A program made the position numbers and the translations under genes. Below the pieces are notes generated by a model, which was not told the origin of the DNA, did not search any database, and worked only from the letters and a program-made list of their open reading frames with translations. DNA of 64,000 nucleotides from Histoplasma ohiense. Its lineage: Eukaryota; Ascomycota; Eurotiomycetes; Onygenales; Ajellomycetaceae. The stretch lies in assembly GCA_017607445.1 (NCBI GenBank), contig JAEVHH010000002.1:7470001-7534000 (forward strand). Reading direction: 5' to 3'. Within the stretch, counting starts at the first letter, position 1. Each line of letters starts with the position of its first letter. Shown here piece after piece: positions 11,194 through 22,600 of the stretch.

Positions 11194-12977
11194 AAGATAC
11201 AAACTCCACGCTCAGACGGGCTGGGCTTTCTTACGCTTCTTTTCTGCCCTGGACTTTTGCGGACAACCACACACTCCTCCTTTTTATGTATCCCTTCGTT
11301 TGTCTGTTACCGTCCTGGATTAACCATGGCGTCATGTGACTGTTTATCGGGCTTGATTTTCTTCACATATGTTTTTCTCGGCGTTCATAAATCGGATGTA
11401 AAAAGGGGCGGAATGAAATACCACTTTTTGAGAGGGCTCGCTTTCATTTTTTCTTACCCACCTATGACTCTTTTTGATATTCATGAGACTAACGCGTTGG
11501 CAAGCTTTGCTTAAATGTAACTACAGAAACTCTCCCGAGAAATTCACAACGTAAGGTTATATATTTCGGCCCATTTTGAGAGAAATATCATCAACATCAA
11601 CGTGAACCCATCTAGTGACGTACAAACACAGAGAGCCAGCCAGATCACTCCTTCGCGTCCTTCAAACCCCAAACGGCTGTTCACTCCTCCTCTGCCCTCG
11701 CCCCTCTCCCCGTGTTAACTACTCGGAGTTTGAGGGTTTCATTGTGAAGCAGATTCTGGTTCGATGTCTAGGAGGTAGCCTCTGGTTAAACTGCTTGGTT
11801 ACGTGTGCTTGGTTTGCTTTTCGGATATTCTGCTCCTAGAATGTGAGCAAGACAGAGTATTAAATATATTGCAGATAATATTTATTCTGATACGGGAAAG
11901 GATGTTCCAATTGAGGTCAAACATATACGCTCCTATTTTGATGTATATGTTACCTCCTTACCATTTTCTTGCTTTCGTCCAAATACTGAGTTCTCTCGAA
12001 TAATGGGGAATAGTTAATTATATAGAAAATGGAGGGAGAACACCCCACTGACCTAAAGTTTGTAACTCTTGAAAAATTCCCTACTGCAGATAGCTCTATG
12101 TATCTATATGCAGGCAAGGCGTCTTCAACTGATGTCATGGTTACGAGAACGAGTCCTTTTTTGGACCTTGCCATCAACAAGATACTGGACTCTTGCTTTA
12201 TTGTCGCTGATAGTGACAGGGAGAGCCTAATTGCTGAACAGTATTTTTTGGTAGTGTTGTTTTATGTTTCATATAGCGAGTTCACAGCTAATATAGCTTC
12301 TGAAATGTAGCATAGTGGCTCAGGGGAAAGGCGTTTTACTCCCCGAGGGATACCTAATATAGGCTCTGGTGGTCTCTCTCTGTTGTGAATCTTCTGGGCT
12401 TGGGCCTTCAAATGATAGGCTCCGTTTTCCGGAGAACAACCCTGATAGGAAGGGCAATCTAGATCCCCTTCTCCATAGACACCTTTAGATGAAAGGAATA
12501 CTACTGCGTGAGATTGGGCGGGCATGGTATATGTAACTGAGAGTGACCCTCTTTTAAGGATCAATAAATACTGTTGGTGCAGTGCCTTGCCCTCAGGGTA
12601 AGTTCCCTGCATTGATTCAACTTTGTTGAGAGATCCACAAGGGTCAAACTTTGGATTGTAGTTTATATTCGAAACTCCAAACTTGGGAATGGACAACATA
12701 CAATAGGAGCTAAGTTTGAAGATTTTAGTGAAGTAAATGTGTCGAACATTGGCGTTGAAAGATGGCTATTGTATGTAATGGCTGTATAAATTACATACCC
12801 GGTTGTGCAATTCGGCTATTTAGTAGTTAACCAAAAACATACGTTACTGATCGGATATCAAAATTACAGCCTGAACATGCTGCCAACACCAGCAAACGCC
12901 AGCACCAGACGAATCGACCGGGCTCCCTCTCATTGAAAAATCCTATTTTTAGCTAAGATTTCGCATACTAATATCCT
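11194..12977. other. Gene-poor interval between NHP2 and the YchF-like GTPase
   Basis: Begins with the NHP2 3' flank. A 145-codon open frame on the minus strand (12262-12699) has a plausible amino acid mix but no family resemblance and no visible splice partners, so I do not call it a gene. Two shorter + frames (11257-11514, 12029-12310) also look like chance. Confidence 0.4.
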
Positions 12978-15006
12978 ATGCCTCGGGATCCATTAATCGG
13001 CCTCGTCGGGAAACCCTCGTCTGGCAAGTCAACTACCCTCAATAGGTGTGTATGGGATTTCAAGAGAGCGCAAACATGGGTGAAATTAATGTGTCTCTAA
13101 CACAACAACTCTAGTTTGACCGATGCTTCTTCTAAAGTTGGTGCGTCAATCATTCGTTCCTTTTGGTTATCGCGGAGCTGAAGAAATATGATTCCACAGG
13201 AAATTTCCCGTACGAACTCCATTTCAAACCCCTCTTTTTCTGGCCCCTCCTTCCAGTAGACGAGTTTTGAATACTAAAATCGGGGGAGTAGCTTCACAAC
13301 TATCGACCCCCAGCGCGCCATAGGCTACCTCCAGGTAGACTGCGCGTGCAAACGTTTTAACGTCTCGGATAAATGCAAGCCCAATTACGGCGGTTGTCAT
13401 GAAGGGCGGAGATCTGTCCCAATCGAGCTGCTTGATGTTGCTGGGCTTGTGCCTGGAGCGCATGAAGGCAAAGGACTCGGGAATAAATTTTTAGACGACC
13501 TACGACATGCGGATGCGTTGGTACATGTGGTTGATGTTAGTGGTACGGTTGACGCCGAAGGTTCGTTCTATCAACCAGCATATCAGCCTTGCGGCCCATG
13601 GGTGTTACCAGCATGAATGGTCTTTGATGGACTGAGAAAAATGTTTCCTAATATTAGGGAAGGCCACTAGAGGGTATGACCCTTCACAAGATATTGTTTG
13701 GTTGAAATCGGAGATTGTCAATTGGATTTTGGGTAATTTGATGGAGAAATGGTAACATGCGCAAAAGTTTTATGACGGTGAAGCAGAAATGTAGAAACCA
13801 GATACTTACGGACAATAGGGGTTCTATAAAACGGCGACATACAGCAACAAGTACGTGTGGTGTTTGAATCGGACTTGAAATGCAAGCTTTTTGACATACA
13901 ATAGAGGCAACACCGGTCGAAACGCTACAAAATCAGTTTTCTGGTTACGGAAGCACATCGAAGGTCGTGGCGCAATGTCTTGACCGATTAGATATAAAAG
14001 AGCCCCTTCAAGAATGGTCAGATGAGACCGTAGAACGTGTTGTTGTTGCCTTTATAGATGAAAAATTCCCCACAGTGCTCGCGCTCAACAAAATTGATCA
14101 TCCAGATGCTGACAAGGTAAGCTAGACTCCGGATCCTACGAAAATGGTTTGACGTTTTTCTGATTTGATAGAATCACAGAATATAAATAAAATTGCCAAG
14201 GCTCAGGATCCGCAATCGATTGTTTTGTGTTCTGCCATATCAGAAGTCTTCCTTCGAAAACTGGCTCGACAAGGATATATCAAATATGTCGAAGGGAGTG
14301 ATGTTATAGAAACGAGAGAGGATCTAATAGATATGGGTGATCCTGAGGGTGGTGGCCTCAAGGAAATGGATGAGAAATTGAAGAAGTATAATTATCCCTT
14401 GGTGTTCTATTGTGTCCCTGAATGCAACATCCATTCTAAAAAATATATTTGCTAACATTTGATAGCCGGTTGGAAAATGTCAAGGATTTGGTTTTGTATC
14501 GTTTCGGATCAACAGGTGTCGTTCAGGTTCTCTCTCGTGCTGCGGAAGTACTTGGGTTGGTGCCAATTTTCCCAGTCCGTAATATTCACACATTTGCATC
14601 AGGAACCGGAACGGCCAATGGAGTTTTCAGGGATTGTGTGCTTGTCAAGAAGTTAGACCCACTGCCTATTTACGTGGAATTTGAAGTGGAGCATGCTAAC
14701 GTTTTTACAGGAATAACACTGTGGGCGATGTGGCTCGGAAAGTGATGGGTGATGTTCCTGTAGCTTATATAGAGGGCGCGGGAGGCACAAGAGTCTCAGA
14801 GGACGAGATAGTTTCTATTGGAAATTACGATGTAAGTACTGCAGTGTTAATGGTGGCCGTTCTCACTCATTTCCTAGTTCTGCAATTTCTTATTCAGCTC
14901 CCCCCTCCTCCACACACATCTTTTTTCCCCTTCTCTCTCACACACGCACTCACTAATGCGCCTTTTCGTGAATCCAAAGGTCCTATCATTTAAAGTCGGT
15001 CGATGA
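12978..15006 (+). CDS. YchF/Obg-like GTPase of the YGR210C type
   Basis: TRAFAC-class translation-associated GTPase of the archaeal/fungal branch represented by yeast YGR210C. Model join(12978..13045, 13115..13140, 13200..13209, 13292..13560, 13658..13751, 13819..13850, 13905..14116, 14180..14385, 14466..14651, 14711..14831, 14980..15006), 416 residues, close to the yeast length. Every junction keeps frame. The G1 motif GKPSSGKST is at residues 11-19, G3 is LLDVAG, G4 is NKID, and G5 is CSAISE. A Cys-rich insertion (CACKRFNVSDKCKPNYGGC) characteristic of this branch precedes G3. The C-terminal TGS-like segment runs from NNTVGDVARKVMGDV to LSFKVGR. Exon 3 is a 10-nt microexon. The gene has by far the most introns in the window. 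Confidence 0.9.
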
Positions 15007-16433
15007 TACCTCTCTTATGTGCCATGACTAAATTGACATGTTCCTTCGATTCCTTCTTCATTTCAAGGCTTCCCTACTTGGATGTCGACTTGGATGTCAG
15101 CTCGGGGAGGTAGAACTCTCTTGAACATGAATATGTCACTCAAATCCCTTTCTGTGATCATGGGAAAACATCAGCCAGGTGCATCAAGACGGCAAAGAAA
15201 ACAAGAAAACATGTCGAGCCAAAACAAAAAATGTGAATGTAAACCCACTCACCTTTCCCCTTTCGTCAGACATGCCAATAATAGGCCTGGGAGCTTCCGG
15301 AAATTCATTCTCTGCTTTTTTTCGTGCTCCCCTCGTGATTCCGCTCTTCCGTGGCATTGCTTTTGGAATTATCCTTTCTCTTTGTAGCCTCTCCCTTCTC
15401 CTTCAAGCCTCCGGCTGTCCCCTTGGTTGTTTGATCAGTGGCGTTGCTGCGGCTGATCCGGTCCAAGCTGTGACCCTCTCCCTTCGAGCTTGACCATGCG
15501 TATCGTGTGCCTGAGGAGAGAACTGTAGCCAGTGGCGATCGAAGATGGGCGAATCGCAATGTATGCAGTAAACCTGATCTGCTGATCATAACGACCGTGA
15601 CCGGAAAAAGACTTGAAGTTATGTACAAGAAGGCGATGAATGAACTCGGGACATAGTTGTCAGGAAGGCGGGGCGTGTTGATGCGACCTTTGGCTATGCC
15701 GTGTCGTAGGGATGGCGTAAGCCAGTTTCTCCCACTTTATTCAGGCTGGGCCGTACTTCCCGAGGTAGGTTATTATTCTGAGGGTTAAGACGATTTCAGT
15801 GTTCTTCAGCCAGTATTCGAACAAAGTCGTGTCTGCCAGCCACCGGCAAGCCAGTGGTAAACTGATGTCCTTGAGTGAAACGAAAACGGGTGGCGGCAGG
15901 CTGTCTTTTGATGCTAGGAAAGAGAGTGATAATAATTCAATCAGCGAGGAACAGCCAGTAAATAAAAAAATCTTTAACTAGACAGAACATAATGTCCTGG
16001 CCCACCTGGATAGTTCACAAGATGGATATGCTGAGCACACAGGACTTAGTTGTAAATTATCATCCATCCTTTATTCCATGGTGGGTCTTGCACTTCTCGT
16101 TTCAATATCCTCTTTCTTTACTCTCTATGGGCTTTATCTGCTTCAGGATTTGAGCTCCTTAGGGATGCCGTAGTATCTTGCAGCAAATAGCAGATTGAAA
16201 ATTCAATAGTGGTGCTACCGAGCCGGAATCTCCTCGCTCGAAAGCAAGCAGAACCCCCAACCCCAACCATAATAAGAACGCCATAGTGATGGCCGGTAGT
16301 GAAATATCCCAATTAACTTGGTGATTCGAGAGCAGTAAAAGCAACACCAAAGCAAAATATGAGCGGTTTTCAATTGGAGAAATATCCTCAGGGGTGAATA
16401 GAGAAGGAGAAATAACCTGAATTCTTATCCTTT
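15007..16433. other. Intergenic region after the GTPase gene
   Basis: Contains a pyrimidine-rich 3' flank, then mixed sequence. Several short frames of about 60-107 codons (15082-15493 on +, 15305-15628 on -) overlap on both strands and none shows conserved motifs. No RNA gene or long repeat is seen. Confidence 0.45.
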
Positions 16434-17045
16434 TCATCCAGCGGTCGATCCTCCCACCACTGGTCGAGATACAAAAGGCTCCATGTCCGCCTGTGGTTTC
16501 GGTTCCTGACCAGAAACAAGTACGTCCCTCAGCTTGAGCTGGTTAGCCATTGCGTCGTGCATGCCTCGAAGGGTCGTGTATTCACCGCCTTCACCAGCTC
16601 AAATTTCAGGCCGAGTATCGCCGACATCATCAAAGATTGAAAGGTCGTAAAGGAGAATCCACCGACCCAATTCATCCTCGTTGTCGCCACGTATAAGACG
16701 GAGAGCTAGCGGGCCCACCATAGGGCGCGGAAATTAGACTTAAGATCCTCAACCCAACTGCAAAAGCTTTTTTAGATCGTCGTCAGGGGCGCCACCCTAG
16801 AAGCCAGTATAGGAAGCTGCACTGTGGACATGCTGGTGGGCTATTCTTCGCAGCTTAGCTGGGCAGATGAGGTTCAAGGATGCTGCAAATATCGTCTGCA
16901 GCGATTCTGAGGGGATGAGCTCTGGGTGGATGGTGCTGCTGCATAATGCTATGGTATGCATGCAGCCTTGTGGGGAACGAGAGACGTAGACGAGGAGGAA
17001 CTCCATGGGGATCTTCCCTACTCTAGCGCTATCGCAATCTTGCAA
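16434..17045 (-). pseudogene. Degenerate coding relic of unknown family
   Basis: A single minus-strand frame reads from 17045 to 16434 with protein-like composition, broken by stops at 16797-16799 (TAG), 16749-16751 (TGA), 16740-16742 (TAA), 16734-16736 (TAA) and 16599-16601 (TGA). Coherent segments include FPRPMVGPLALRLIRGDNED, DLSIFDDVGDTRPE and GEYTTLRGMHDAMANQLKLR. Three of the stops could be removed by a 48-bp GTTGAG...GCTAG intron that keeps frame; the other two remain. I do not recognise the family. It could be a decayed gene or a rapidly evolving multi-exon gene whose introns I cannot place. Confidence 0.4.
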
Positions 17046-18680
17046 GAAGGCTAGTTTAGTCTTCCTGCTCCCGAGAATGGGGTATGAAGATTTGAGAGAC
17101 GGACATGTCCCGCATCGAATGTTCTGGCTCCTGAAATGCTATAAAAAGTAGATTTAGGCTGTCTATAGATGGGCTTGTAAAAGTTTTGACTAGCTTTTGT
17201 AAAAATCTTCATGCCCTACAAGGGACCTCAAGATTTAGGCTAAATAACACAGGGACCGACTAAAGCCTTTAGAGGAGGAGAGCATAGGATCAATATAGTT
17301 ACTCGATGCCATTAGCAAGCTTGCAACTAAAATTCTTAGCGTGAGTCAAAACTTTTTGAAGCGACCTCTGTATACCATTTTTGAAACGCAATTGCCACAA
17401 CAGCCATTTAGATTGAATCTAGCATCTACGAACATCGCGAACCATTTTCCAAATCCAATTAGCTGATAACTCAGACTTCTTTATCTCAACGAACAAACTT
17501 TCTAATTCAGGGTTCGTTACACTTTATGGCCGCTGCGACTAGCAAGATTGATGCTTGGTTCCGACGTCGCTGCGCCTTGTAGCAGGCAATGGACTATCCA
17601 TCGTTGGCTAAGGGGAGTTTGGTAACAGGGTGTGCAAGCGGCGGTACTTGTCAAGGGACTTTTCCTAGATGCTCGTTTTTCTCAAGGCGTAACGGTGGAA
17701 TTTTTTCTACATACATACTGGAGAACCCCACCCCACTATCCTTCAAAAAGACACTGGTCGTAATAAAGGATTGTAAGTGGGGGGCCGCGAGTAACTGTAG
17801 AATAACTACTCCGTACTACTACTTTCTCGTTTACACCAACATCCTCGTTAGCCTGATCGTGTGATATTGTACTCTTTATAATTGTTGGGTTACTGACAAT
17901 CATGACCGGTGGCGTCGACTACTAGTTCTAAATATCAATATAGAGATGCAAATGTTGTCTAGATATATAGAAAGCAGCTCAGCTCTTCTCTAAGTTAATC
18001 CTTGACCCTTGACTGCTAAAGCAGTTAAAATAAGTCTATTTTCACTTCATTTCTTTCTTCTTCTGTTATGAATGTATGATAATTTGATTGGTAGCTTTGG
18101 AAGTGGGCCATATCACATGAGCAGGCTAACGAGAAAGTGGTGAACTATGTATGAGTTAGTTAGTTACGTAGGATCGGGCATACACCATTTATAATTCAAT
18201 TTATTGTGACAGCATTGAAGGTAGGGATCAAATTCGCTTCTCGTTTACGCACAATTCCTTGGTTGAAGTGCAGCTCTCATGGCAGGATTCGCTTCAGTGA
18301 AGCCGAATTGGAAAGACGACGTATCGTTTCCCAGAGCTTTATGCAAAACACCAGTAGAAAATGGCTGTCCTGGTTGAGAAGTTGCCAGAAAGTCCACAGC
18401 TTGTTCCGCCGTGAGGAGGGGAATTTTAAGTTCGGAATGAGCTTAGTCCACATCTTCTAAACAAAAAGGCGGGGAGAGAATCGGCATAGGATATGGCCCA
18501 TTAGCTACCGTCATTCATCTCTCAAGTGTTCCAAAAGTTGGATGAGGTTGGGTGAGCCAATCATCGTCACCCCCGTGATTTGATCACCTGACTTCACGTA
18601 GATAGGTAAACTCGGGATCCATTATCTCAATCGGCAAATCAACTACGCGGTAACTAGTTCACCAAACTCCTTCCCCTCCA
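17046..18680. other. AT-rich intergenic region upstream of the SET gene
   Basis: No convincing gene. It contains one copy of the TACTCCGTA half-site at 17807-17815 and several short random frames. The last few hundred bases are the SET gene's promoter and leader. Confidence 0.5.
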
Positions 18681-20428
18681 ATGAAGCGAGAATATCTTCC
18701 TATCAGTGCGCTCGCGGCATGGACTAGACTTAATTGTGTCGAATTCCACGACGTCGAGGTGACACAGCTACCGGCCAAGGATGGTGTTGACAAGGGATGC
18801 GGGATAGTTGCGACAGCAAAGAAATCAGCCGGGGATCTCGATCCCGAAGCCGAAATTGAGCCGCAAGTCCTCATGACTATTCCATCTGAGCTTTTACTTT
18901 CACTAGAGTTAGTGGAAACATGCGCCAAAACAGATAGGCATTTGAAGGTGGTACTGGATTCTATGAGGGATTATGCAATGGTGTGTATTCTTTCACTGGC
19001 ACGGCAATGCCGCTTCCTCGGCCGTAGATGTATATTTCAATTTCTGATATGTGTAGACAGCTCGAGGTGCCATATTGCTTTTCCTCCTGGTCCACATTTC
19101 GTACTCGGATCCGGATTTATCGTCAAAGGAGCACATTAAGGTATCCAATGCTTGGACAGAATACATAAAATTTCTCCCGGCCTCGTATTCCCTGCCCACC
19201 TTATACACCATTGAGGAGCGCGAACTTCTACGTGGCACTTCGCTGGAATTAGCTCTAGATTCGAAGATTCTTTCGTTGGAGAAAGAGTTTGACCAGTTAC
19301 GTGAGGCCACTACGGATATCTCGTGGTGTGACCGTGATTGGTGGAACGAAGATACTGGCCGGCTTACCTTTGAGGATTGGAAGTTAGTCGATGCCATGTA
19401 TAGATCGCGAGCTCTTGAATTTCCAGGCAAGGGACATTCCATGGTCCCGTGTATTGATATGGTAAATCACGCCTCCGGTGGTCGGCCCAGCGCCTTGTAT
19501 GAGACTGATGAAAATGGAAACGCTGTTTTGCAACTGCGCCGCGGACAAGGATTAGAGGTGGGCGACGAAATAACTATCACGTATGCTTGAAGCTAGATAA
19601 TGTGACTGTGGACACGAAGGCCGGCAATTGGACTAACTTTCAATCCGCGCAACTATAGATATGGTGACGAAAAGGGTGCTTCCGAGATGGTATTCTCGTA
19701 CGGATTTCTCGATAGTAGCTCGACGAGTGCGCGTCAGCTATTCCTTGACCTTGACATTCCCGCTGATGACCCATTGCGGCCCGCAAAAATAGCAGTCTGC
19801 AATACGACACCAGGCTTTCGCCTCTTTCTCGCGCCTGGCTCTGACGTGACTGATTGGGAAAGCTCATTTGTCTGGTGGTGTTGCGTTAACGAAGAAGATG
19901 GCCTGGAATTCCGTGTAGTTCAATCAAACCAAGGAGAGCGAGAGCTCAAGGTTTCGTGGAAAGGAACTAACGTTACTTCTTCGGAATCGCTGCTTGACCA
20001 GCTCAAAGCGGACCGGATGTGGGGAGTCTTTCAGCTCCGGGCAGTTGTCATCTTGCAGGACCGGATGCAAGGTCAGCTGGCCCAACTGCGTTCGAACGAC
20101 GAGTATGTGCAGCGATGGCTTGAATATGTTGACGGAAGGGTGATTCGCCAGCCCGTATGGCAGACCGCCCTTAAGCTTCGAAAATTGGAGGGAGAACTCC
20201 TAGAAGCCGGGCTTCGTGATATAGAAGCAAAGGTAGCCAATGTTTTCGCGCCCTGCCATTGTTCTTCCCCGTCAATATCTTCTTTGCACAGTGTGCCCAT
20301 TATTGTGTGCTCTAGGCTAACAATGACACCTTTGATAACAGAAATTACAACTATTGGATACAGAAGCCGTGAGGTCTTATTTGATAACACAAAACCCTGG
20401 CGCGGACATTGCCGAGGATTTCTCCTGA
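18681..20428 (+). CDS. SET-domain lysine methyltransferase, SETD6/RKM4/Rubisco-LSMT type
   Basis: Probable protein-lysine N-methyltransferase; this class usually methylates ribosomal or other non-histone proteins. Model join(18681..18980, 19057..19580, 19659..20232, 20342..20428), 494 residues, introns 76, 78 and 109 bp, all phase-consistent. The N-terminal SET half has EVTQLPAKDGVDKGCGIVAT. An inserted helical region follows, and the SET core motifs are VPCIDMVNHASGG (the NH signature) and GDEITITYGDEK (the conserved Tyr), the latter split by intron 2. The C-terminal part resembles the Rubisco-LSMT substrate-binding domain in position and helix-rich character (QLRAVVILQDRMQGQLAQL). There is no pre-SET or post-SET Cys cluster, so it is not a typical histone methyltransferase. 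The exact substrate is unknown. Confidence 0.85.
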
Positions 20429-20840
20429 GGAATTTTTACCATTTTACCATGGGTCCACATATTCTGCGCAGCCTAACGAGACGCGGGAACTAGTAGCCAA
20501 GAGCTTTTACCACTGCGTTATCGGGAAGTAGTATTATGAACCTTCTTAGTAATCTAGGGGTTGTGTTGTGGCCCGAATCCCTTCTATCACTTAGCTAGTT
20601 GTGCCCAACAGCATAAGGAGGAAAAAATGGACTACGTATTGACGAGCAATACAATTGCTCATGGCGCTTGTCCGGGATTATCCCTGCTGTTTGCCAGAGC
20701 TTTCCTATTCTCCGTTTTGCTAGTCTGATGAAGTTAATCCTTTCCCGGTTTCCCCTCTATTCTGCGCGTTTACACTCTCTGTGACGTACATGATCTCGAT
20801 GAAACAAGCAATTCATTAAGGAAGTTTGCTAGGAGAGATG

Positions 20841-20847
20841 AAAAAAC

Positions 20848-20905
<58 letters not shown>

Positions 20906-20920
20906 ACAAAAAGCAAAAAG
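20841..20920. repeat. (AAAAC)n microsatellite
   Basis: About 80 bp of AAAAC pentamers with A-length variation, downstream of the SET gene. The same pentamer motif, on either strand, occurs downstream of the permease (about 6590) and near 62719-62751. Confidence 0.85.
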
Positions 20921-21641
20921 CACTAACAAACAACCCCTGCAGTTGTTTTTATCCAAATCGTGTTTTGATTCGATTTTGTGGATGGGTTGATGATTACATG
21001 TGCCAAGCGTAGCCCAGAGGAGTGTTAATGACGGTTAACTTTGGTACCTGCGGGGAGCGCATTTTCCACACTGGACAAAACACTATGCGTAGCAGGATGT
21101 TGTTCTGCTTATTTTTCTCTCACTTTTTGTTGAAAAGTTGAGTGGCTTTAAACTGAAGTCGAGCACTTTTATTGACAGTTGTAAATGTATTGTACTGTGC
21201 ATACATGTACAGTACATACATGTACCTGCTGGTTTGATGCTGGCTAGCTAGGCAGGGGACCAGGCCCTGTCTACCAAGGCTAAGTTTTGTGGCCCCTTTT
21301 TCTTCTTTCCTTCGGAGTACATTTCTTCTCTATTGTACTTGAGGTTGATATCTTGTTGAATAATAATAGATGTTGAAGAAAACCCATCTCTGATCAGTTC
21401 ATTGTTATCTGAAGTCTTTTTTTCTCGCCTGGTAAATTAAAGGTAATTTTGGGAATCCACCACCCCACGGCCCATGGTTCTGCTTCAAAATTCTAAATAT
21501 CATGCTGTAACGGTACCATCCAATACTGAAGCCAAACAAAGATGGATATATGCGCCCGCCACACCGCGCATCTCAGATTGGGTTTAGATTGGTGATGGAT
21601 GGATTTGATGATTTTGCCGGCTAGATCTGATAGTTAGTTAA

Positions 21642-21667
21642 CTACTCCGTAGTTAACTACGGAGTAG
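21642..21667. repeat. Perfect 26-bp palindrome with TACTCCGTA half-sites
   Basis: The left 13 bases CTACTCCGTAGTT are exactly reverse-complementary to the right 13. It shares the TACTCCGTA/TACGGAGTA half-site, followed by GAG, with the palindrome at 3576-3591. Confidence 0.8.
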
Positions 21668-22600
21668 AGATAAGTTAGATGACACATCCTCCCACATCTA
21701 CAGCGCGTCTCCTTCTCACCTTCGCCTTTCGGCCACATTCCGAGTGTTTATTTTCTTTTTTCTACAAGTTCGCAGCTAAACCTTTTTTTCTTTTCTTTTT
21801 TTTCTTTTTGATGATACATAAGCTTTATATTATTGGCTAACTTTATGTGGGACATTACTCGGATCTACATGCCACCGAATCATGTGACTTGCACCACTCC
21901 AATTAGCTGGAATATCAATACTCCGGATATTTGGCATCAAATGCTCTTATGTGGGAGAAATATCAAGGTAGGCCACCGTATTTAAAAAGTAGAGAACAAG
22001 AGGAGAGGACAAAATAAAAACACCCAATTGAGAACAGCTTGTCCGTATCGATCGTGGAAACATGGATAGTGTGCACCGCGAACAAAACTTGTCTGCTAGG
22101 TGGATCGATTCCGGTGACAAATTAGCTTGCGAAGAATATATATGGGGTCAAAAGGGAAAGCATTGACGCACATCCAAACCAAGGACAGGTCGGGTCAGGT
22201 CCAGTTTCAAAGCGAATTCAAAACATAAATTATACAAGTAGATATCGAATATACATACACACGCACACCACACGCACATACATAGATAAAGAATAAAATA
22301 AAAACTTAAGAAAAATATAATGAAATAAAACCAAACAATTGGCGATACCGGCAAACCTATATAGCCAGAACTCAAATCCCCAGGGAGCGGTCGATATCGC
22401 ACATATGTGCGCTTTCCATGGCACGCATCGCCAAATTGACAACAGCTCATTTCCTTTTCAAACAGAGGACCAGGAGGCCCACTGGCTCCATGGTGCAGCA
22501 AACGAGCAAGTGCTGTGTGTGTAAATAGAAATGAATAGCTGATGAATAAAGTAGTTAGTAATGAATGAATAAATTAATAACAATATCAGTTTAGTGGCAA

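Larger units (their letters stand above)
20429..22600. other. Intergenic region after the SET gene
   Basis: Contains the (AAAAC)n tract at 20841-20920, an ACATGTAC-type inverted motif near 21200-21225, a 26-bp palindrome at 21642-21667 and pyrimidine-rich stretches near 21780-21815. The 117-codon minus frame at 22148-22501 has no family features. Confidence 0.5.

Noticed and set aside
12262..12699. 145-codon minus-strand frame with plausible composition
   Set aside because: No family motif, no splice partner and no clear start context; left as a note in the intergenic entry.
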